NCBI GenBank assembly: GCA_032622095.1
Contig: CP136063.1
Location: forward strand, 117,942,723 to 118,006,722
Direction of reading: 5' to 3'
Source: Siphonodentalium dalli
Lineage: Eukaryota; Mollusca; Scaphopoda; Gadilida; Siphonodentaliidae
Length of the DNA: 64,000 nucleotides
How positions within the stretch are numbered: the stretch's first letter is position 1; the number at the start of each line of letters is the position of its first letter. Below the pieces are notes generated by a model. The model was not told where the DNA came from. It did no database searches and saw nothing but the letters and a program-made list of their open reading frames with translations. The translations under genes were made by a program, and so were the position numbers. Shown in pieces: positions 1 to 11,200 of the stretch.

Positions 1-3
1 CAG

Positions 4-2144
4 ATGAAAAATGAAGTGCCCTGGTTCATAGATGTAAATTGTTTCAGCCATCGTTTCGAACTCTGTGTGCAAAACGCCATGGATGCTGTTGGGGAATATG
101 GAGATGTTATCAACTTCCTAAATGACATGTTTTATCATTTTCGTAACTCTCCTCTTGAATGGACACTTCTACAAAAAATGGCTGATATGATGGACTGCGC
201 AGTAACCAGACCCCCAAAGTCAACAGGCACCAGATTTGTTGAATTTAAGTTTAGAGCACTGAAAGCCCTTATGGATAATTGGGTGGCTATAATACAACAT
301 TTTTCAGACAATGCGGAGAGATCCAACAACTCACAAAGTCTAGGCTATCTGAAAAAGCTCTGTGATGGTCATTTCCTTATGTGTGCATCCTCATTGTATG
401 ACATTTTGGAATTGTGCTCACGTCTGTGTTTAGCAATTCAAGCATCAACATCTGACATTTCTTCCGCTTTCCAAAGAGTAAACATTTTCACCACTGAGCT
501 GATGATGTTGTCCGAGAATGACTGTGGTACCTTTTCAACAAGAGAGAAAGAAATGGTTGATAAACTTCAACAGGCACCAGTCTCTCCGAATCCACCGCTG
601 TCACTGATAGGTCAATTTCTCAGGTCGTCGACTATTGATGGGGAATCAGGGTATCAGTTCAGAGAAACAAAATTAAACGTGAAGCAAAGAGTGAGGAAAC
701 GGAAAAGATCTGGTAGTGAGGCCCAAGATGAAGCAGAAAGAGTGGAAGCTGCTCGCTACAGAGAATGTTCAGAGCCAGTGAATATGAAGGTACTATTTTA
801 ATGATGATTTTTTAGTGAGATGTTTTAAATTGTTTTTAGTAATTTGTTATCAAAGATGAATAATCTGATTAAACACCCCTAAATCAGAATTTCTCAGTTT
901 CGGTTTAAGTAATAATAGATTTGAGTCAAGGAACTTGCCCATCAAATTTCAGAGTGATCAGAAATCAATTTTTTTAAATTTTGTTATTTCCCTGAGATAT
1001 GTAATTTTTGGCAGTCTCACAAAAATTAATGAATCCAGCAGTCTCGAATATAAAGTGTAACTATATCAAAAGTTCTTACATTTACATTTTAAATTATTTA
1101 TTAACAAAGTAAATCAAATTAATATATGTTATGATCTAATGCAATAACTTGTGATGATTACCAAAAATAACAGTTGTACACACAATGCCATTGTTGAACT
1201 TACAACACAAATATGGAGTGAGAACAGAGAGAGAGAGAAAAAAACAAATATAAACAAACTGTCAACAGGGTGACACCATTCATTACTCTGAGGATCCAAA
1301 TAAACAAAGGGGTACTTTTATTAAATTTCAAGTAAAACTTTATATATTAATTCATAAATGTGAAAATAATGATCATCTGCTTGTTATGTTACAGGTCACC
1401 GTCAACAAGAATCTTCAAATTGTCATCAATCCTCTCAAAGATGCAAGGAAGTCATTCTGTGCTTCTATTCAAGAGAACACCAACATGCAATTCAACGATA
1501 TGGAAGATCCCAACAGCATCTTAGCCCATGTTGAGTGGCTGGATAATAGAACTTGGCCAAGATATCATAAGTTCAAGTTGGATTCTGAAGAAGTATCATG
1601 TGTGATGTCATTTACGAACGACGATGTTATTCTATTTGCAGAAGCCTTTACAGTACCATTAATGGACAATAACATCCAAATCAGAATGCTACTGCCCGAG
1701 TTTGGTAGACTCAAGATGATTCAGGCAACATCAGTTAGTGACACAAATAATATGGTTCCCAATCAGTTCTGGCCATATGTGTACTCAAAATATGAAACTG
1801 ACTTTCCAAATTTTCTGGCATTGGTCGAGCTTGCATTATGCCTACCTTTCACGCAAGCAATAGTTGAAAATGGTTTCTCAACTAAGATGAGAATTCTAAC
1901 TGACTGGCAGCAGTCCCTCTCCGAACAATCTATTAATGACTGCATGATATTTTCTCTCAGCTCAAAGCAGGTTTTAAAATCAAAGGCTTTGATTATAGAG
2001 GAAGCCGTGAAGGATTTTGTCTCGGGCAAAGGATCCGATGCTAAAGGATTGAGAAAGAGAAGGATGAGGATGCTTGCGAAGAGCCTTAAGATTTCGGACA
2101 CTATTAGTTCGTCAGGTTCTTCATCAGAGGACGACAGTGATTAA
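4..2144 (+). CDS. hAT-transposase-derived protein (ZNF862/KIAA1586-like), 3' part, two exons: 4-789 and 1395-2144
   Basis: Two open segments join in the same phase across a GT-AG intron: exon A ends ...NMK before gtacta at 790, and exon B starts VTVNKNLQ at 1395 after tgttacag. About 512 residues are visible. Exon A carries a hAT RNase-H-fold motif (VNCFSHRFELCVQNAM, near its start) and a basic nuclear-localisation-like stretch, KQRVRKRKR. Exon B carries the hAT C-terminal dimerisation region (FPNFLALVELALCLPF, then VENGFSTKMRI), a second basic patch (LRKRRMRM) and an acidic Ser/Asp tail. The usual hAT E-R-x-F-S motif reads E-N-G-F-S. Bases 1-3 are cag, so position 4 could be an exon start; the true start lies upstream or off the window. 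Known: such genes are hAT transposases domesticated by hosts or recently mobile copies. Inference: the intact frames and intron favour a functional or recently functional gene; no terminal repeats were found. Confidence 0.75.
790..1394 (+). other. Intron of the hAT-derived gene
   Basis: The donor is gtacta at 790 and the acceptor tgttacag ends at 1394. It is AT-rich with no coding signal. At about 1284-1316 it holds a ~33-bp segment containing ggatccaaataaacaaaggg that recurs with few changes at about 2190-2222, just 3' of the stop codon, so the pair brackets exon B. The 3' copy contains the only obvious polyadenylation-like AATAAA (2205-2210). Confidence 0.65.
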
Positions 2145-2920
2145 ACACTATATATAAACACTTCAGGATATTGTAATGTTTGGGCACGTTACTCTTGGGA
2201 TCCAAATAAACATAGGGGGTAACAGTATAGGGCGAATTTTCCTCAAAATTTCAAAATAGAACAGGCGTGAAATAATGTCATCTTCCACCATATTTGATGT
2301 TTAAAGGACAAAGATGAGCTGTGTTGGCCTGTGCGTTTCTTAAAGATACAGATTGCCTTCATGGGGGTTTGCTGTTAAAAATAGTATCACCTGTTAAAAA
2401 TGCCATAAACAGAAAGAATATTATACCAGTCACAAATATTTAAATAGTTTGTTTATATCATTAAGTTAATTCATATGCGGTGTTATATAAACAAAAGCCA
2501 CTTAATATGTTAACCTTTTTTGGGGCATTTGTTTACATAACAAGACATACCCGTCTGTTTATAGCAGTTTTAAGGGATGTGACAATTTTAACAGCAATAC
2601 CTATGGTAAACGCATACAAAATCCTTAATGATCATTGTACATTGGGTTTTTTTTATATGAAAAGCAGGCATTTGGAATGAAATAAATTATAGGCAACCAA
2701 ATAAGCAGCATACAATAACAGGAAGGATATTTACTTGCAATTTAAATATGAGTACCCTGTCATACCCGGTATGTGTATTTGTACCCCAAGAGTACAATAA
2801 TTATTTTAAGATTATGAGTTGATTCCATTGTTAGCTAAGATTTCATTTTCATTAAATTATCATTATGTGTATCTATGTTATCTTGTTTCTGGTTCTATCT
2901 GGTGCAGCATTAAAGCTCAA
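2145..2920. other. AT-rich flank without recognisable gene
   Basis: This is the 3' flank of the hAT-derived gene. Apart from the AATAAA at 2205-2210 no gene, RNA or clear repeat was recognised. The 66-codon ORF at 2480-2680 has no family resemblance and is taken as chance. Confidence 0.5.
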
Positions 2921-2924
2921 GTGT

Positions 2925-3098
2925 CAGTGCATTCTCTTATATATGCTAGGCTTTGCTAGCTTTCCATGCCTCAGTCACACATATAAGAGAATGCACTGGC
3001 ATTGCAAGTCAAGGTAAATATTGTAAAGGGTAATTTATTCTCTCATATATTCTAGGCTCCATATGGGAGAATCTCAATATATAAGAGAGTGCACTGTC
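2925..3098. repeat. Inverted repeat (18-bp perfect arms) with a related half-copy
   Basis: cagtgcattctcttatat at 2925-2942 is the exact reverse complement of 2981-2998, with a 38-nt loop that contains its own gctag repeats. A weaker related pair follows at about 3033-3098 (attctctcatatattct ... ataagagagtgcactg). It looks like a fold-back element or short MITE in tandem with a decayed copy. No coding content. Confidence 0.7.
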
Positions 3099-3649
3099 AC
3101 AGGGTTTTCACAAAATCAGCTCCAATCATGGAAGGTTAATTGACACAAAACAATTAAAATAAATTTTATTAGAACAAAAAAGACTGTTCATGGCCATCTG
3201 GTGTGGCAATCCAATAAGAGTCCTATAATGCTCTTATATCAGCTGCCATTTGCAAAATTATTCTTAAAATAAAAACTGAAAATGTTTAAATATTAAACAA
3301 TATTCATTGTAATACAGGGGTGGGGTCAGAAATGCATACACAAAGTCGATTTTTTGTTGTACATGTATGTACATAAACTCATTCAAAAAAGTTAATCCAA
3401 TTTGAATCAGACTCCAAAGTCTGCAATGCAGAATTCAGATGTAAATCATGTGTAAATTTCCATATCTGGTGATCTAATTTTGGTGCATGCTGAAAGTTAG
3501 TCTCATCGGGAAATCTTGAATAAAATCTAAACATTCTTTAAATTTTCCTAATTGCAGGAGAGGTTCAATTTCAAATGTTTGAAATATCAGAAATTTCTGT
3601 TGAAAATTTGAGCAAATACATCTCCCAGAAAAAGTCCAAATAAGGCATC

Positions 3650-4300
3650 AAGAGGCCCCAGAGTTGCTCTCAGTGCATTGAATTTTCAAAATTTCCCCGT
3701 TGGGAGATGGGAGGGGAACACCCCCTCCCATACCCTCCCCCACTTCAGGCCTACGGCCTTCGGGATATGCCTTCGGCATATCGTGCTAGGATTATGATTC
3801 GGATATCAATAAAGTTGGGAATCAATTCTGATTCTCCCAAAATGAAATGGATTTTAAGGCCTGCTTTGGCATGGGCTACAGGTTGTACCTTTGTTCAGAT
3901 CATGATGAAATTTGTCATGGATGTTAACATTGACATGTAGATGGGAAAGAGTCATTTTTTGGTCATTCGGCAAAAAAAAATGGCTGCCAGCTGCCATCAT
4001 GGATTTAAAAATTCAATTCATCATTCCATTTATTGCTCATCATAAAATTTAACTTCTTTGCAAATTGTAGCTACAGTGTCATGGACACTTTCAATAGGGT
4101 TTCCATTCTAGAGTTATTCATCTTTTTGTATCTGGAAATGTTGGCTTTTTAACTGTCTGAGCAGATGTGTCCACCACCGGATGTCTGATTTCAATGAAAT
4201 TTGGCATGGATGTTCACTACTATGAGGACGTTCAATGGAGTGTTCAATCATTTGTTTGGGTTTCCCGTTCTATAGTTATTCATCTTTGTTTATCTGAAAA
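3650..4300 (+). repeat. Fragments of dispersed repeats (F4-like, F3-like) and paired mini-hairpins
   Basis: Around 3744-3782 two small stems sit side by side (ggcctacggcc and gatatgccttcggcatatc). From about 3860 the text resembles the F4 family seen at 44-46.7 kb (atcatgaaatttgtcatg, gacatgtagatgggaa, then gctacagtgtcatggacact near 4070). From about 4140 it resembles the F3 family of 29.4-29.9 kb (atgttcactactatgagg). All are decayed and non-coding. Confidence 0.6.
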
Positions 4301-5146
4301 TGCTCATATTTTGGGTCTGTCTGAATGAGTATCTCAGTCATAGGTTATAGGTATGCCCAGACTAGGTTATATACCACATGAGTGTATGCAACGGAAGACA
4401 GTCCATCTCTTGATATACGCATTTCCAAAGAAATTTGCCATTTACTAGGATAAATGTTCTCATAATCGCCTTCAATCAATGTATTAAACCAATAGCAGAT
4501 CGCTGCTTATTCACTTCGCCATCTGATGTATAAAGAAATATAATTCCTGTATTCTTTCTTTTATTTCCCCCATAATTGTGTCAAATTTCAACATAAAATA
4601 GATTTATTGTAAAACTATAATAATAACAACAGTAAAGGATAAATCTACTTATTTGCAAAGATTTTGAAATATGCTGGTGGCACATTCATACACGCAAGTG
4701 AATCAATTGCAGGCATGTGAAAGTGAAAATTTCCTGGAAAGTGAAAATTTCCTGGGGGATATTGAAATTTATTAAATCGCGATCTTTTTTATAAATCACC
4801 ATAATAGTTATTTAGATGTGTCTTGTAAAGGAACCATAAAACTGACTCAGTTGAAAGGCTATTATCATTCACAATCATGGAACATCATACACTGTTTGAA
4901 ACGTCGAGAAACAGTTATTCCAATGCACCAATCTCTGAGTTCCAGTTATGTATAATGGCCTACGGCTAGTGTGCTGAAGTAGGTCCATAGTACCTACGGA
5001 AAATATAGCACATGGCATGCACTTTTACATCTGTAATAGTTACGGATGTCATAGCAACAAAGACGTTAAACGCAAAATACAGAAAAATATTGTTGTGATT
5101 TGAGTTTCATTGTCATTGACCTTTTATTCTTTTATTATATTTACAG
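4301..5146. other. Intronic or intergenic sequence, no feature
   Basis: AT-rich sequence upstream of the first recognised RNF213-like exon. Nothing is recognised except a direct doublet of about 17 bp (gtgaaaatttcctgg) near 4720-4755. The exon acceptor tract, rich in T, ends at 5146. Confidence 0.5.
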
Positions 5147-5217
5147 CTATTCAACAAGGTGTTAGACCGTCTTTCGAATAGTTTAACCATTGAGTCAACT
5201 GAGAGATTTTCTAGCAG
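5147..5217 (+). CDS. RNF213-like: RNF213-like exon 1 in window
   Basis: The acceptor ttatatttacag precedes 5147 and the donor gtattg follows 5217. It encodes LFNKVLDRLSNSLTIES and ends two bases into a codon that the next exon completes as Arg. The exon is short and was chosen because its phase joins exactly to 15524; family resemblance of the peptide alone is weak. Confidence 0.7.
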
Positions 5218-8200
5218 GTATTGTGTTATATATATAGATTATATTAGTTTGACTTTATGGAGAAGATGCAAGTTATTGATTCACTGACTGTCAGTTATCT
5301 TTAGTATGAACCAGAGTCCACATTTCGTGTTACTTCAAAGCTTTTATACATACCATTTAAACAAAATTTATGCACATCTATTTGCATAAATAGTATTTAC
5401 TCTGACCTCTAAAAGTTGAGCTGTCAGTGAGTACCAGAGACGAGGAAATATCCAGGGCTGTTTTGATACCAGTTACCGATTTTGGAGCCCAATCTTTAGA
5501 ACCCGATATTTCCTTAAATTCCCATTGGACAGTATTTCGTCAACTTGAATTTTCCACTTTTGTATCTCACCTGAGATGAAGTCTCCAGTGGAGCTATAAT
5601 CATCACTCCTTGTCCACCCATCTTCTGACCGTCCATCTTCTTCTGAACAACAGGTCATAATTGAGTCATGTTTGGCATGGATGTTCCCTAGGTGACTGGA
5701 ATTCAGATTGTTTTTCAAATGGGGTCACATGGTCAAAAAGGGGCAGAGCCATAGACATACATGTAACTCTTTCTGTCCATAGTAATTCTTATAATATCTA
5801 TTTCTCAAGAACTATTGGGGCTATTTAACTTATATTTGGCATGGAGTATCCTTGGGTGACCATTCAGATTTGTTCACATTGGGTTTGCGGGTCAAATATG
5901 GATGGAGACAGGGATATAACGTTTCCCTCCATAGTAAATCTTAAAACGTCTTCTTTTCAAGAACCATTTGGCCTATTCAGCTTATATTTGGTATGGAGGG
6001 TCCTTGGGTGACTGGAATTCAGATTTGTTCAAATGGGGTCACCAGGTCAAATATGTGCTGAGACAAGAATATATTCTTTCCCTCTATATTTATGCTTAAT
6101 ACGCCTTCTTGAGAAACATCTCAACAACCATTTGGCCTATTCAGCTTATATTTGGTATGGAGGGTCCTTGGGTGACTAGGATTCAGATTTGTTCAAATGA
6201 TGCCACCAGGTCAAATAGGGGCAGCACTTGGGACATAACTCTTTCCCTCCATAGTAATTCTTAAATGTCTCCTCAAAAAGGAGACTTTTAACCGTTTGGC
6301 ATTCAGAATGCCCCAGAGCACCCTTGCATGTAGCATCCATAAAGCACAGAGAGCACAGTTGGGAAAGCTTGAGGTATATCACTTATAAAATTCAAACCTA
6401 AAGCAGATGTGCAAAATGAGTTTTATGAACTTGGGAGTTTGTTCCAATTTGGGGGAGGGGGACAGGCTAAGGGCTATTGGGGTGTTGTCAGGGGTGTGCA
6501 GTTGAACATTTTAAGGTGGAGACCCCACCACTCAACAGTGCCCTCTACATCCTTGTTTAAAACTACTTAAAGTGATTTTGACAAGTACTGACTGTTGTGG
6601 TCTTCAGAGTCCCAGTCTTCTAAGTCAGGTGAGTGTCTCAACAGTCATTGAATTATGGGTTAAGGTATTTTTCCCTAAAATCGACAAAATAGTGTGCAAT
6701 ATAGAGACTTTTACTATAATTTTACTTGCATGTTCAATTATAAATATTATGTCATCCCAAATGCACCCCCCCCTCCATGCAACAAAGGTTTCTATATATC
6801 AAATTAAAGGTAATCATATGGCGCATCAGATTTTTCTTGTTGCTCGTTTCAGAAAGTGTCCCAAAATAGATTTTTCAGGGAATACAACTCTTACCCCTAA
6901 AATAAAAATAAAATTTTCTCGAGTCCAAGTGTCAGAGCATAAACAAAATATTGCAGTTATAAACTGCACAATATATCGTGTATATTAATAAGAAATGATC
7001 ATAAAATGACACGAGTTACATTCAAAACGGCCAACAAAATCAAAGTTTCTCACACTTCCCGCCACAAACATGACTGCATGAGTTCGTTATCTGGGGACAA
7101 GGGAATTGTTAATACAATTTCGCTTTATTGCATAGCGTCGGTGCATGGCCTTTCCCATGCAATTAACCGAATATGCATAAAGCCGAAATCACCCCATCAA
7201 CCCATTTCAGGTTCTTAAAAAGTTAGTTTGTTCCGTAGTACCACGAAATGGCGAAATAGTGAAATCATTATGTTGCTGTCTATCAATTTCAAATTTCATC
7301 TCATACCTTGTTGTAAATTACTATTATGTTAATAAACTGATTCATTAACATCTTTATTTGTTGTTACATGTATAAAATGATTACATACCATCATTATCAC
7401 ACACAAAAAAACATTAAGAAAAAAAACCATTTTGTGAACGTGTTGTTTTTAATTTCCCATCCCATAATTTTATAGATAAATATGTATGGGAGGCCAGACC
7501 AAACACATTCCTTGTTATTTCCATTACAGAATGGATATGTATTGAGTACGCAATTGTGGTTAATACTTTATTTTAATTTAAACGAACATGATAAAAACAG
7601 CAAAAACAACAATTACAACAACAACAACATTAATAAATCACATTTACGGAATTCAGTTTACAAATTCGGTTATAGCACACTGTCGTCGCCTCTTGCTAAC
7701 TATTTTCTGGAAACGTTTCTGCAAATAGTACAGCGCATTCCAGTCCATTGTGTCGTCATCATCGTTTTCTTCAAAAAACTGTCTCATGTTACTGATTCCC
7801 TCGGTCATCTGCATGGGCATTATCGGAACGGTATATTCAGCGTCATCGTCGTCAGATTCTGGAGCTGCGGGTCGGATTTCACTTGCTATCTCTTCATCGG
7901 TCTTTTAGCCAGTCTACGAACAAGATGGCGGTCATCCAGCTATTCTTATTATTTTTGTATGGCATCGGCAGATTCTTCTTGCCACGGAAGCATTTCGGCT
8001 GTTTGGACTTCCCGATCACCAATGGTCGTCGCTTGTCCGAACCCGTCATATTACAAGCTACAAGAACTGTATATCTGTCTTTTGACTTCTTTCCGCCACT
8101 ACACGACTCCGACTTCCTGGCTAATGTCCCAGTTGGTAGCGCTCGATAGTAAAGGCCCGTCTCGTCCCGTCTGAATTTTTGCTCTAAAAGCTTAATCACT

Positions 8201-11200
8201 TCGTACTTGTCAGCTAAGGAAAGGTTGTTGCGTTTTCGTTTTGAAGACATGATGAATGATATGCTGTACACTGATAACCAATAGCCTTTATACTGAGAAA
8301 TGTTTTGATAAAACCCGACAATAAATCATAGTGAACCATTGTTACACTAATGAGTTGAAATCATTGTAAAAACACGACACCATGTGTGTCGTGATGAGAA
8401 ACAAAGACAGTGTTGTTTTAGTCTTTGTGTCTAACTTGGGGAAACAGTGATGTCAACCAGCTGTTCAGTGAATGATAAGCCATCACTATGTAAACATGTT
8501 TCTATTCATTAAATTATTGTCGGCTCAGAAACAAAGAGATCACTGTGTTGGCCTTCTTTTTGTGTCGGCGACCTTGACACTTTATTGATAGAATTCGCGG
8601 AAGCGTCCTTTCACATTCAATAGGAATTCTAACTGCAAGTGTTTACAATCATTTTTATTTTTACACAAAACAAATATACAAGCTTTAATAATTCATATAA
8701 TTCACAAAGAAATAAGGAAACATACAGGAAATGTTTGTGAACAGAAGCATGTTAGAAGAAATAGAAAAGCACTTTCGGTTTCAGTTTAGTTCACTTCCTT
8801 GTTGGGGAATTCCCGGGAATCTTCCTTTCACATTGAATTCTCAGAATTGCAACTGGAACTTCAGGTGTTTACAAACTCAACAAACAACCAAATAAATATT
8901 CAAATTTTAATAAATCATACAATTCACAAATAAATATGTAAACATACAGGAAATGTGTGCCAACAGAAGCATGTTACTGAGAAGAGATAGGAAACCACGT
9001 GCTATGAAATTGAAAATTGCCGTCTTCGCTCTCGCGATGGTCATCTTCAACAACTTTGCATTAAGTTTTCCCATAAAAATAAAGGTAAATAATTTTACAA
9101 ATTGCTATAATTTCGACACCATCAGGTGACTTTTTACCCCTTCTCATCAACATTTTTGGCGATTTTCGTATGCATAAAAACGGAATGGAGTCCGACCCTT
9201 ATGCTAATAAACGATTAAAAAATAGTCTTTTTATGAGAAAATGGTTTGGTGCATGCATATTTTATGCAGATAGCCGAAATATGCATTTAAACGATATGCA
9301 ATTAACTGAAATTGACTAATGGTAATTAGTTCACTGGTAACCATAAACAAACCGAAGAACCCTACTATTGTTTCATTTAATTTAACCTAATGAGTAATTG
9401 ATTGTCTTAAGGGCTATAGATACTCATTTATTGGGGGAATACTTGATAAAAGTCAATATATAGAAATATTAAAACAATCATCACTAACATGTGCCTTTTG
9501 GGTCAGTTTAGATAAGTAGTATCAAATTATATAATTTTTCTGAAGAAATTGAGATTGTATGCCCAAATTACCGGCCTCCAATTTCAAGTTGCCTATCTCT
9601 GATGTAAACATGTGTTCAGGTGAAATATTTTATATTAACGAAATTAGTTGTTATACAAAGGATTTTTTTGTCAATAAGAAATGACTTTTGCAGTATATAA
9701 TATTGTGTTGCCAAACAGTATTCAAGGCATGCTACTACTTCCTATTCTATAAGTTCAGCTCTCTCACTCTGCTCATCATATGAGTCGTCAAAATTTAGAC
9801 TATTACGGTTATTGTAGACATTCTCACATAGATCGTTACATGGTTAGTCTTCGGTGAAAGATCATTTGTTAGATTGATATGCAGCTTTACAGCCAAAGCT
9901 CAGTAGTCACAGTAGATCGGGAGGAAGTATAATCCGACATTGTTTGCAGGACTCAATCAAAGAGCGACCAGCTATGGCTGTCAGGACATGGAACACCAGG
10001 CTGGGGAGTTAGTATGATGTGCCAATCACTGATATAGTTTGCACGAAGATGTGCTAATATAATTGCCCCCCGAAAAATTTATTTTTGAGGGACTATTGTA
10101 ATCAGCCGCGTCCGTCCGTCCGTCCGTCCGTCGTACCGTCCATCCGTCTGGAGTTGTAACTCCAGTAATGATCATCTGATTTGATTGAAACTTGGTATGT
10201 AGGTTTCTCAACCAAGGACACAGCTGCTCTGCAAATCTGGGTTTGATGCGATGTTCTTTTATGGAGTTATTTCCCTTTTTCAAATTTTCTTTTATTAAAT
10301 TTTCTCACTTTTTCGGTTTCCGCATGATATCTCAAGTTTGGATCCTTTAATTGCAAATTCCGTTTTTTATGTGGATCAGTCATATCAAGATACATGTTGA
10401 GTTCGAATTTGAGTTTGATCCGATGATTTTTCCTAGAGTTATGGACTCTTTTCGACTTAGAAAATTCAATTTTCTTCTTTATTCTTTGGTTTCGGGAAAT
10501 TCTGTTTTTTTGTGAGTCATTGATATCAAAATACAGGTCAAGTTCGAATTTGAGTTTGATCCGATGATTTTTCTCAGAGTTATGGGCTTTTCGAATTAGA
10601 AAATTCAATTTTCTTGTTTTTTCTTTGGTTTCCGGATGATAACTCAAGTTGGATTGTTTAATTGGAAATTCTGTTTTTTTGTTGGTCGTTCATATCAAAA
10701 TACAGGTCAATTTCGAATTTGAGTTTGATCCAATGATTTTTCCCAGAGTTATGGGCCTTTCGACTTTGAAAAACAATTTTTGTAATTTTCTGTATGAGGG
10801 TACCTTCATGGTGTAATCAACTCCTCCTACAGTTTTGATCGTAGATATTTGAAACGTCAGAGTATTGTTACCCACATTTTGGAGATGTGCAACATTTATA
10901 TAGATGACAGAAAAATTATTTCTTTACGGAATTATTAACCCTTTCGACTTAGAACATTTCAACATTTTTATTATTTTCTTTAACAAAGTGGCGTTGACTT
11001 GCCACATTTTCTGGGGACACTGTTGTCGGCTGACCTTTTATTTCCTAAGGAGACTGTGGCTGCTGGCGGTAGAAGATGTGTTCCAGTGTTCGGTTATACA
11101 ACATAAGAATGTGTGTGTTAATTTGTCGAATAGACGACATTATGGCTCACTATAATATAACCCACATGCAAACTTGGTAGGATATATAGTGTCATCGTCA

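Larger units (their letters stand above)
7112..9316 (-). mobile_element. Tigger/pogo-like (Tc1-mariner superfamily) element, internally deleted
   Basis: Encloses a defective Tigger-type transposase on the minus strand. The left end (caatttcgctttattgcat at 7115) matches the reverse complement of the right end (gcaattaactgaaattgac, up to 9316) imperfectly, and TA dinucleotides lie just outside both. Subterminal tgcat/atgca motifs recur at both ends. The 5' UTR side holds a direct duplication (about 8605-9000). The ends were aligned by eye, so they may shift by a few bases. Confidence 0.6.

Noticed and set aside
7482-8174. 230-aa plus-strand ORF
   Set aside because: Lies antisense to the Tigger-like transposase remnant, which explains its openness.
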